Part shown: one piece after another, positions 12,701-24,700 of the stretch | Layout: the number at the start of each line of letters is the position of its first letter | Position numbering within the stretch: the first letter of the stretch is position 1 | Program-made: the position numbers and the translations under genes | Notes under the pieces: generated by a model | What the model was told of the DNA's origin: nothing | Databases searched by the model: none | Seen by the model: only the letters and a program-made list of their open reading frames with translations | From: Prorocentrum cordatum | Lineage: Eukaryota > Sar > Dinophyceae > Prorocentrales > Prorocentraceae | Direction of reading: 5' to 3' | DNA: 64,000 bases | NCBI GenBank assembly: GCA_963575745.1 | Contig: CAUYUJ010018560.1 | Location: 761,110 to 825,109 of the forward strand

Positions 12701-15700
12701 CCCCCCCCCCATCAGCCTCCCCTCCCCTGGGAGCGGGGAGGAGGAGGAGGAAACGGAATCGCGGGGGCCGCCCCCGCCCGCCGATGTCCGCACCGCGCCG
12801 AGGGGCCAGCGCCACCCTCGCCGCGCCCCCGACCCCTCGCCCCATCGCCAGAGAAAACCAAACCGCAATCATGCCCGCCTCCTTTTAGTCCAGCGGGCCT
12901 ACCTGCTGTGGAAGGCCGACACGGGGAACGGGACGTTGCATATCCGCCGCCGCGCCCAACGGCGCGAAGTGGGGCCCTGAAACTGATGCGAGATATCGGC
13001 CTCGCGCGCCGCAAGCATGAAAATTCGGAGACGCCGCTTGCGGGCACCTCGCGGGCGCCATGATGAGTTGGGCGGGGCGCCCCGCAAGGCCATCATCGGG
13101 GCAAGCGAAGTCGCCGAGCAGCCGATGCGGGAGCCATGGGGGTGGGGGTGCCAAGGCGGCCCAGTGCGCTGAGACGGCCGAGGAGCGCTCCAAGATGGCC
13201 CCAACTTCCGTGCGAGACGGCATTAGACGCCCCCGAGGCGGCCGCCCATCGGCCAGTGGCCCCACCGCCCCGACATACCAACAGAAACTGTGAGACGCAC
13301 GAATATGTAAATGGTGGCCGGGCGACCGCACCTGTGTTTTCCATGCTGCGATTCAGATTAAGTGCGCCCCGCACCCCCCCATCCAAGTGCACCGACACGC
13401 CCCCCCCCCCCAGACGCCACGTAAGGGGGCCTGTACGCTGATCAAGACACGCCGAGTACTGCCATGGATGCCCCAGCGACGGCCCCAAGAGCAACGCCCG
13501 AGGGCCAACACGGTAGACGCGAAGGGTCTGTTGGGGCGCCCCAACAATTATGCTACCACAGACCCCAACCTCACCCTCACCAACTGGCCGCAAATATGCC
13601 CAGATGGTTGGGGGATCACCGTTTCCCCCTTCCCCGTATGCCATTGGATGCCCCAGAGATCTAAACACCCCCCCCAACGGAGCCCCTTTGCTGCCTCTGA
13701 GGGCCACTGCCATGTAAAACAATCCAGGGACCCCAAGACCACGACTAAAGGCAAATAACGGGACATGCCGAAGGCCTCTGGATCACCTTCTGGCGGTAGA
13801 AGTTAGTCGTGTCTCCGAAGATCCAAGCTGCCCTGTCCAATTGGTTCTTGGACTGCTCCAGCGCCGACATGTGGGCAAACTGGGACAAGGTCGCCTTCCC
13901 GTCGACCTGCATGGGGCCGTCGCCGCCGCCAACGGCGGCATCAACGGCCAAAGGAGGACGATCCGCTCTGCGCATCCCGAGGCCGATCGCCGCGACGTTC
14001 AGCAGGTAGGCCTTCACCGCATACTGGCTGACGGTCTTCTGCGCGATCGAGATCGGCGCCTGGTATTTCCCGAGGTTGATCTTCTCGCACTTCGACCAGA
14101 GCAACTTGTGCTCGCGCAGCCCCTCGCGCAGCACCTCCGAGGAGCTCTCGCCACAGCCGTCAATATGATAGCAATGTGATTTCAATGTGGCCGCGCGCCC
14201 CCCCTCCCCCCTGCCCGCCATCCGAAGCCTCAAGCATGCGACGAGGGCCCTACGGCAACAACCCTGAATACCATGACCTAGAAGACCCTAACCCTGAGAC
14301 GACAAGACCCGCACGCTAACTCAAGGGCCCTCGCGCTAAGTCGATAAAAAATTGATCCTGAACCTCAGAGCACGACCCCCAGGGCCCCGACAGTATCCTA
14401 ACATGACGACCCCAATCATACGACCTGAACCTGATGGCCCTGGCTCCAGGGCCCTGACCTCCAGATGTCACTCACCTCCCTCCTCAGACTCTGACATGCC
14501 CTTCCCTTCCCCAGCCATGCCGAGTTGGCTTCCCGCGCTGCCTGGGTCTGGCACCGCCTCCACCGCGGCGGCGGCGGCGTCGCGCTCGTCGAGCGCCATA
14601 GCAAGGCGCTCGCACGCCTGGGAGTACGGCTGGCAGGTCGCCTCGGCGGAGGCCGAAGCAATTACAAGTAATAACATTGCCGAGGAATGGAGGGTGAAAA
14701 AAACTAGCCTCGATCTCGTACCACAAGCGCCATTGGTCGTCAATGGCAGACTGAGCCGCCGCCTGGGCAGCGTCGAGGCGGGCGTAGAGGTTCCCCTTGG
14801 GGCCCAAGTAGCGGGCGTCGAGGTTCGCCTCCGTTGGGGCGGCAGCGGGCGGCGCCGCCGCTGGGGCTGCATCGTCCGCGGGCGCCGCCGCCGCTGGGGC
14901 GGCATCGGCGCCAGCTGCCGCCGCGGCGGCATCGGGCTCGGGCGCCACCACCACTGGGGCACCATCGCATGCGACCCGTGCCACCCGCCACCGCCACCGC
15001 CGCTGGGGCGCCACCGCCGCTGGGGCGGCCGCTGGCGCTGCCGCCGCTGGGGCGGCATCGGGCGCCGCGACCTGGCCCTGCGGGTTGGCCCCCGCTGCCT
15101 TCGAGGGGAACTGCGGCGGGGGCGAGGGCGGCGGCTCGAGGCGCGGCAACTTCTTCGGTTTGGCCAGGTATATTGCGGGCGGCGGCTTCGAGGGCGGCCC
15201 CGGCAGCATTGCGCGCGCCGATGGCCAGCCAGACCCTCGCACCTCGGTAACCTCGCGGCTACGGGAGTCGCTGAGCTGGTGGCCAGCCAGACCCTCACAC
15301 TCGCTCCCCCATCAGTCCCCCTCTCTACCACCTCGCCGCCTCCTCCTCCCCCTCAAACCCCATATCCTCCATCCGCCCCTCGGCCAACTAGCCTATCCGC
15401 GGGCTCGTTCCCCATGATATCATCCCTCCCGCCGCCGTGCCAAACAGCAAGCGAAAGCGAATCCTCGAGCTGCCGCTTCATGAACGGCGCGTGCAAGTGG
15501 AAGAGGTGGTCGTTCTCGAGGCTGCACCCGTCAATATGCTCTAAGACAAGTTCGCGCACCTGTTGTAAGCGAGGAGGTGATAGTACAGAGCCGTACATGC
15601 AGTTCTGGGCTGCCGTCATCATTACCTGGAACCGCCACATGCCAGCTTGCCTGCGGGCAGGGGGGAGGAGGAGGCGCGCGAGGGAGGGGGCGAGGGAGGG

Positions 15701-18700
15701 GGCATGGGAGGGAAGCGGGGCACGAGAGGGGGGGTAGACGGAGCGGGACGGGAGCATCAACGGGGAGAAATGGGACGGACGGGGCACGAGGAAGCGGCGA
15801 TGAGGGAGGGCCCATGTGCATAATCAAAACGAAAAACATGGCGTGCCTGAGCGCGCCTTTGCTCGCATTAATGAGCGAATGGCTCACGTCGAAGTCCACG
15901 TCTATGTTCAATCCGACCTTGTAGGTCAAATAATCGGCCATGCAGCACATATATGGCCCCATGTCTGGGGCCAGATTCAAACGCGGCCACGTGCACGGGT
16001 CCTTCGCGGGGAGGCCGCCCTCACCGAACTCGACCTTGAAGTCGGCCAAGCTCCTGCGGCAACAGCCGCGCAACATGTTGTTGACCATATCTGAAACGTT
16101 TTCTGGCGCTTCCGCTGCCTGATCGGCTTGGCGGGGTCGCTGGCCTCCAGCGTGCACCCCAGCTTCCGCTCGACGACCGCCCTCGGGACACGGGGGCGGG
16201 CGGGGGGGAGGGGGGGGGGGGGGGGGCAGGAGGTGGACATGAGGGGGGAGGACAAGTCTCAGTGACGGGTGGACGGGGGGGGGGCTCGCGCGCCCAATCC
16301 TGAAATGCTGCTCCTGCTCCGCCCGCAGCCTCGACGCGCCGCCCTCGTCCTCGAAGCACGCGGGGCCGCAGTGCTGGGCGGTGACCTGGGCCGCGGGGCG
16401 GGGGAGGCCGAAGGGCGGCAGCAGGGGGGCCAAAAGTAAGCCCACGGAGGGTCCTGGGGGACTGGGGGCGGATCTGGGGACCCCCGAAACCGCTCGAGAC
16501 ATTCGCGAAACCACACCGGAACAACCACCCCCGGTCCAGGTCCCGGGAGGTCGCTTTTAAGGCCCCCCGCCCCTCCCCGAGACGCCCCCGCCCTACCCCC
16601 GCCCGCCCCCCGCTGACATCCCCCAAAATCCCGAACCCACTGCGGCTCCCAGTGCGGGGGGCCCCACTCGATGGCTCTCGGGGCCCTCAGAGGGAGGGCC
16701 CCCAGAGCCCCCCAGCAGGGGCCCCAAGAGGGCCCAAGAGCCCCCCGAGAGGGCCCCAAGAGCCCACCATGAAGGCCGAACAGACTTAGACATAACTGTC
16801 GAAATCTGTCGGGCCCTCTCGGGGGGCTCCTGGGGCCCTCAGAGGACCCAAGAGCCCCCCGAGAGGGCCCCGAGAAAGCACATGAGCCCCCCAAGAAGGC
16901 CCCAAGAACCCCCCAAGAGAGCCCCAAGAAGGCCCAAGAGCCCCCCAAGAGGGCCTCTTCGAGCCCCCCAAGAGTGCCAAACAGACTTCGACATAAATGG
17001 CGAAATATGTCAGGCCCTCTTGGGTGGCCCCCGGGGCCCTCAGAGGCTCCCAAGAGGGCCCCAAGAAAGCCCCCCGAGAGGGCCCCAAGAGCCCCCCGAG
17101 AGGGCCCCAAGAGCCCCCCACGAGGGCCAAACAGATTTCGACATTTATGTCGAAATCTGCCAAGTCCTCATGAGAGGCTCTTGGGGCCCTCAGAAAGCCC
17201 AAGAGCACCCCAAGAGGGCCCCGAGAGGGCCCCAAGAGCCCCCGAGAGAGCCCCAATAGCCCCCCCAAGAGAGCCCCAAGAAGGCCCAGGAGCCCCCCAA
17301 GAGGGCCCCTTCGAGCCCCCAAGAGGGCCATGCAGATTTCGACATAAATGTCGAAATCGGCTGGGCCCTCTCGGGGGGCTCCTGGGGCCCTCAGAGGGCC
17401 CCAAGAGCCCCCCAAGAGGGCCCCAAGAGGGCCCAAGAGCCCCCCGAGAGGGCCCCGAGAGCTTCCCAATATTGCGACATAAATGTAGAAATCTGCTGGG
17501 CCCTCTCGGGGGGCTCTGGGGGCCCTCGGAGGGCCCCATGAGCCCCCCAAGAACGCCCTCAGAGGACCCAAGGGCCCCCGAGAGGGCCCCAAGAAAGCCC
17601 ATGAGCGCCCCAAGAGGGCCCCAAGAACCCCCCGAGAGGGCCCCGAGACGGCCCAAGAGCCCTCCGAGAGGGCCCCTTCGAGCCCCCCAAGAGGGCCAAC
17701 CATATTTCGACATTTATGTCGAAATCTGTTAGGCCCTCTCGGGGTGCTCTCGGGGCCCTCAGAAAGCCCGAGAGCCCCCCAGGAGGGCCCCAAGAAGGCC
17801 CCAAGAGCCCCCCGAGAGCGCCCCAGGAGCTCCCCAAGAGGGCCTCAGGAGGGCCCAGGAGCCCCCCAAGAGGGCCCCGAGAGCCACCGAAGAGGGCCAC
17901 CAGATTTCGACATACATGTTGAAATATGTTGGGCCGTCTTGGGGTGCTCTTGGGGCCCTCAGAGGGCACCGAGATCCCCCCCCCCCCCAAGAGGGCCCCA
18001 AGAGGGCCCAAGGGCCCACCGAGAGGGCCCCAAGAGCCCCCCCCAAGAAAGCCGAACATATTTCGACATAAATGTCGAAATCTGCTGGGCCCTCTCGGGG
18101 GCTCTCGGGGCCCTCCGAGGGCCCCAAGAGCACCCCCAGAGGGCCCCAAGAGGGCCCAAGAGCCCCCCGAGAGGGCCCGAGAATCCCCCAAGAGGGCCAA
18201 ACAGATTGCGACATAAATGTCGAAATCTGTTGGGCCCTCTCGGGAGGCTCTCGGGGCCCTCAGATGGCCTAGGAGCCCCCCAAGAGGGCCCCAAGAATGC
18301 CACGAGAGCCCCCCGAGAGGGCCCCAAGAGACCCCCAAGAGGGCCCAACAGCTTTCGCCATGTCCCACGAGACTCCGATAGGCGTCGAGAAGGCCTCTGG
18401 CCCTTTTGCTCGCCCTCCTCATCCCTCCTCCTCCTCCTCCACATCATCGACCTTGTCCTATTCCGTATCCTATGCACCAGCATTATCCACCCCCCCTCGC
18501 CCCTCCGTCCATCAATCCTCCTCCTCCCCCGTCGAGCGGTTCGGCTGCCCCAGCCTCCCTTTGCTCCCTCGCTGCCCTGATCACCTCAACTCGCCTGGAC
18601 GCCGTGGCTGGATGAGCTGGCGGGGGCGCGCGAAGCGTCAAGAATAGCCAGATGGCCTGTGGGGGGGGGGGCACCCTCAGAGGAAAGTATCACAATGCCC

Positions 18701-21700
18701 GATCGGGCCACTATCGGGCCTCCCTCGGAAACCTCTCAAAGCCAGATCGGGAACACCTGGAAACGGACAGGAGGCACTGCTCATCGTGGGAGGGGGGCAC
18801 AACGGCGGACCGGCAGAGAATCCTCGGGCGCGCGGGGGGAGGGGGCAACGATTGGATGGGGGCGCCAGAGGGGCGCGCGGACCGGTGGGCGGGGATCGCT
18901 GGCAGCGGCGATTTGCAAACAAGCCTGCGGCAAAGCCGACGCGACGACCCCCGACTCCGAGTCCATGAAGAACGCGCAAGTGACCGAGAAGTCGGCCCCC
19001 ACTTTGGTCGAGCCGGGGCCCGCCATCGAGGTGAACTGGCTGCCCTGGAGGCGCGGGGAGGGGGGGGGGGATGGAGAGGGCGCCCAGCGGGCGACCATAG
19101 CAAAGGGCTGGAAGGGAGTGATCTGGCAACTGCGGCTATGACACGAGTGACGCACAGGGCGGTGATGACAGCAACGACGGCGATAACGCATGTGTTTTTT
19201 TTATGTGCCTACCCTGGCACAGCGAGGCCGCGCAAGCTCGGGGCAACCGATGGCAAGTGATGCGAGTAACACCGCGTCTGGCAGCGCAGGAGAGTGGTTG
19301 GATGAAACAGCGAAGCCTACATCCTAGAATATGAACAACACCGACTGCGATGCGGGGCGAGGCGCGAACGAAGTGCCCCTCGGCGACGCGGAGCGGCAGG
19401 GCCTGCATGGGACGCGATGCGGGCGCACTCGGAACCTAAAAGCCGAGGGGTAAACCTCGCGCAACCTAGTGGCAGCGCCGTCCGCGTGAACCCGCGCGGC
19501 CAGCACGCAAACTGCACTGACGAGCGGAAACAAAACGCTGCCACGCGAACTGCCAGCTGGCAGGGGCGGCGCGCCGCTCGCCAACGGAACTCGCCTCGCA
19601 ACGCGACCAGCTAATCTGGATCTGAATCTACTGGCCGCGGCCGTGCAGGAGGGGTTGCGGGGCCCTCGTTGCGCACGGGCCTCCTCTGGCGCAGGGGGAG
19701 GACAGGCGCCCCGCGCGCCCTCGCGGCGATGTTCCTCACCAATGACTTGTGCAGCCTGTTGTGCTGAATGTGCTTGAGGAATGTGATCCGCCGCCCACCT
19801 ATGCCCGACGATGATGGACCTGGCCCCGCCGACGCCTCCCTCGCTGCCGCTGACCCTGTCGACGCCGAATACGACGGGCGCGGGCTCGACGCGGGCCCGT
19901 CGCCTGGGTAAACGAGCTCCATCTTGAAGGAGCCGTGGATGACAAGGCGCGGCTGGTTGCGGCAATCGACGAGCTGGCGCGCAAATTTGCAAGCGAACTG
20001 CGCGGCGACCACGCCGAAGCCCTCATTGTCCAGCATGGGAATCAAGCGACTCTCAAATGCATTTTCAAGTTGGTCGCCGTACAGGAAGCTTGCGACCATC
20101 GCATCCGCGCGCTCGAGATCGTCGGGAATCCGCCCGCGGGGCTGCCTCGCCGTTCCGCGGAGGCTGTGAATCATCGCCCCTTGCTCTCGGTGCTAAGGGG
20201 CGGTTGCCCTGAAAAACGAAGAAGCGCCACTTGGGAGTCAAACTGCTACGGACAATGCGTGTTCAGCGACCGGGGAGGGGAGGCCGAGCTGGGGCACGCA
20301 CGCGGGCCTCAGGCACAAAACTAGTCTGGCGAAGGACCCAGCCATATGCAGTTGTGAGTAACGCTCAAGTGAATATCATCTTCGGTGGAGCTCCCTATGG
20401 TGCCACACAACGTGGGAGGGGCGTGCCGAAGTCGGCGTGTGGTGGTGGGGGGGGGGGGGGGGGGGGGGGACATATGTGGACGGTGGCACTGGGGCCTTCG
20501 GTGGAGCCCCCTATGGGGCCACGAAGCGTTTGAGGGGCGTGCCGAAGTCGGTGGGTGGGCTGCGTGGACGGGTGGGTGGGCGGGGGGCGCATGCGGACGG
20601 TGGCGCAGGGGCCTTCGACGAGGCCCCCTACGGGGCCACGAAACGTGTGAGGGGTGTGCGACGGTGGTGATGATAACGACGACAACGATGATGATGCTGG
20701 TGATGATGATGGTGATGATGGTCATGATGATGACGGCTGTGAAGGTGATGTTGGCGATGATGATGATGGCGGCGACGATGATGGAGATGCTGACGATGGA
20801 AGGAGGAGGGAGGAACTGGAGGAGGAATGGGGAGGAGGAGTGAGACGCGGGGCGGTGCCTCTTCAAAACGAAAACCAAACACCACAGGATGGTTGAGAAA
20901 TATTTAGAAACATCGGAGGTGTGCGGTGGGAGGTTGGCGGGGCGACGCGGGGGCGACGTGAACGCCAGAGGTGCCGATGGTACAGAGTGGGCGACGCTAG
21001 GGGGCGCCACTGGCCAGGGCGGCAGAGGGCTGGGCAGGCGCAGGAGGAAAGGCAAGAGGCAACGTGACACCATAAAACAGCGAGAGAGCCAAGCCTCGAA
21101 CGCCTGCTGGGTCGCGAGGACGTATCGGGTGAGCTGCCGCTCCGTCAACCTGTAGCTGCGAGGGTGGTAGAAGACGCTGGTGTTGCTGCCGCCCACCTCG
21201 GCGAAGGACGGGCGCAGGTCCTGGTCGGTGTCCCTCAAGGCGCAGCCCCCTCGCGAACTCGCCCTCCATCACGTCGGTGACCTCCCAAGGCACCTGCGCG
21301 CAGAATGCGACGTGGGGGGGCGCGGGCGCGGACACGGGGTGGAAGTGAAGAAGGCAGGGGGGGAGGGGGGGAGGGGGGGGGGCGAGGAGGAAGCGGTTGG
21401 GGGCGGGGGGGGAAGAGGGAGGAGGCAGAGAAGGAATATTAGGGAGGATGAGGGGGGCACGGAGAAATATGAGCTTGGAGGGAGGAGGTGCGGGGTAGAG
21501 AGGGATAATGACGGGGGGAAGGATGAGGGGGGATGGAACATGTGGAGGGTAGCGGTGGCCCGAAGGCCCGTGGAAAAGAAGGGGGGATGCAGACGCTGCC
21601 CAGTGGTCGCCGAGGGATAATGACGGGGGGAAGGATGAGGGGGGATGGAACATGTGGAGGGTAGCGGTGGCCCGAAGGCCCGTGGAAAAGAAGGGGGGAT

Positions 21701-24700
21701 GCAGACGCTGCCCAGTGGTCGCCCCCGCCCGCCCCCGCCCCCCCAATACTTACCCCTTCCCCGAGGGCATCCAGGCACGACTCCCATGGGGGCAAGAGTA
21801 TGGCGCCACGAAGGCAGCGCTGTGTGGCGCGAGCCTGGGTTTGGATTACAATGCCACTGCGTAGCCTATGCAGCCGCTCTCCCTCTCGGAGTTATCCGAA
21901 GACCAGGGCGGGGGCCGAGCCCCCCCCCCCCCCCCCAGATGGCCACGCAGATTGGAAGCCCTAATGGCCACATGATGCACCTAAGGATGGCCCCCGAGAG
22001 AAACCGATATACCGAAGTTCTATCAGAGGGAGGGGTGGAGAGGCATGCCAGATAGCACATTTACAATTGCTGAGGGGGGTTCAACCTGCTGGTCAAAAAA
22101 ACAACCCGCTGCATTCGCACGCCTCATCGCCTCTCGCGGCCACGCGTGCCAGCCCGCTCCATCGCCACCCCCCCCGCCCCCCTCTCCCGCCCCATACCCC
22201 CGCGCCGCCCCCCCCGTAAAGTCGCCCCAGCCGGCGCCACACGAGGAAGAAGGGGGCGAGCCCCAAAGAGCCGCGAGCCTGCTTGAACACGGCCAGGAGA
22301 AGGTCGGACCTCGTCTTGACGCTCTCGTTGTGCAGGTCCACGACGAAGTCCTTGATGGTGCGCCCGTTCATCGCCAACAACCTCGCCATCTGCTCCTGCA
22401 GCCGGTCGCCAGTCGGAACCAAGCCATCGCGATGGGCGACCCCCGCCTCGCCCAGGTTGACGATGCCGCCGCGGACGCGGAACATCACGCCGCACTTGCC
22501 GACGTAGATCGCGCCAGCCTGCCCCCGCGCGCGATCCCTCTCCCAGAGGAGGAGGCGGAGGGACGACGAAGGAGGAGGAGGGAGGAGGAAGGATGAGGAG
22601 GAGGAGGAAGATAGGATGAAGGAGGAGGAGGGGGAGGAGGAGGAGGAGGAGGAGGAGGAGGAGGGATGAGGGGGAAGGGGAGGAGGCGGAGGAGGAGGAC
22701 GACGACGGGGGCGACGACAAGGACGAGGACGAGGACGACGACGACTGCTCTGGCTCTTGCCTGGCTGGGGGAGGCCCAAGACCCTGACCTGGCAACTGGA
22801 CAAACCCCGACGACGCTCGACGCAATCCGAAACCGAAAAGCAAACAATGCACCTGGTCAGCTTCTCCCGCCGAAGATTGGGCCGCCACCCGAGAGGGAAA
22901 GTCACTGGAAGAACACCGCTGCACCCGCCTCCCACAGGCCCCCGCCGCCCCTCCAGCTTCGCGAACTTGCCCAGCCTGACGGGCATGTCGAAGGTGTCGG
23001 GGGACTTCGCAATGAGGGCGTTGAACAAGCGCAAGAAGGCAGCCCTCGAATTCCCCCTCAAGAGACCATGCCTCTCCGAAGAACTGAGGCTGCTCCTCAG
23101 GGACAGGAGCACCGTGAACTTGAAACTCACGGCGGGAAACAGAAGGCAACGATCTGGACGGGCAGCCCTCTCTTGATCAGAAAACGGCTGGGAACGCTTC
23201 ATGCTGTTGCAGAGGCCGAACTTTCGGCCAAGGGCATCCCACGCATTAGCCCGCTTGTGGAACCACTGCGATGCATTAGTATGCGCCGAATCCTCGATGT
23301 TGAGAGCTGTGATCAAAGCTTGAAAGTCCACGTAGATGTAGCCGCCCTTGGTGAGGTGCTCGAAGACGGCAACCTGCACTTCCACCCTGCCCATCCCAGG
23401 CAGGTTCGGGGCGAGCACGGCGTTGCGCAGCACGTGCCTGGACTTCGCCACGTTCGCGTGGATCTGATCGCCAGACTTGGACACGATGACCATGCCAGCA
23501 AGGTTTGGCTGACTCGAAACCTTGGCGGGCAAATAAACCTGGGCGCACGCGAGCATGCCTTCATCCTCCCAGTTGCCAGCAGCGGCGGCCACCTCTGCGA
23601 GCTCACCGGGGTCCTCGGGGTCCTGGAAGAGCACCCGCTCCTGGGGGGCGCGCAAAGACAGGGGGGACATCGGCCGCCGCCTAGGACTGGAAACAGGACG
23701 ACACGTAATCCATGGTCGTCGACATCGGTATTTCGGTCGGAGGCGAATCGCTCGAAATCATCGGATTTGCTGGCGGAGGTGAGTCGTTCGGGCCCCTCGG
23801 TTGTCGGTTGCGCCCATAAGCGCTTGCCGACAACCGAGGGACCCGAATGCATCGCCTCCGAGCGAGAAATGAGGGGATCGAGCGGCCCACCACATCACAT
23901 GCATGGGGGGGGGGGGGGCGAAGAGGTCGGGGCGAACGTTTAACTTAGGTGAGGGTGGAGGGTTATAGAAAGCATATGCACGCGTCCTGCTCGTTAGGCA
24001 GCTCCACTGTCTCCAGCGTGATCAAGTGCGTCAGCATCTGGCGTCTGCCGCCGAGAGGCGGCTCATCATTCAAAAGCTGAATCTCGCGCAAGGACGCACG
24101 CAACTGCAACATGGTCGCCTCAAAGAAAAACCTGTAAGCCCCAATGGCTCATCGTTGGAGCGGCTGGGCAAGCGGACGCCCCGTCCCCCATCTGAGTTCG
24201 GGCCCGCTGGCGGGGGCGCCAGGCGTCGACGACGTGCCAACCTCGTGCGACCTTCACCCCCTTCCCCCAGGAACCCAGCCGACCCCTCTCCGAAGGGGGC
24301 GGCGGGGGGGCGGGCTCGCTGCCGAGCAGCACGACGGCGGGCCGACCCCCTCGGTGAACGCAACCCCGCACTAGTCGACACCCCGCGGGCCGCCCGACGC
24401 CGACGCTGCAGGCCATCGAGAAACCTACCCCATGAACGGGCCCACGACCTAGCTATCTGCGTGCACTCGTACAAACGTCACCCTGGTGCATCAAATCATT
24501 TGTGCCAGACCATCGCACTATCGGCATTGCCATCCGTGCGGGTGCATACCACAAGACACGTGCACGAATGCATGGCTGCTTAAACATTGCTGAATGCGAA
24601 ACAACTGCATGCACATACAACCGTGCACGAACGTACAAGTCGAACTATCCAGGGAGGGCGACCCGCCCGATCCACCGAACATGCGCCCAACGTGCATACA

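Noticed and set aside
13093-13722. 209-codon minus frame between exons 14 and 15
   Set aside because: Lies in an intron whose flanking exons join in phase; Gly-rich and repeat-like.
16786-17793. 335-codon minus frame rich in GGLLGPSRGP repeats
   Set aside because: Translation of the GC-rich palindrome array; similar-length frames exist on the other strand and in other phases.
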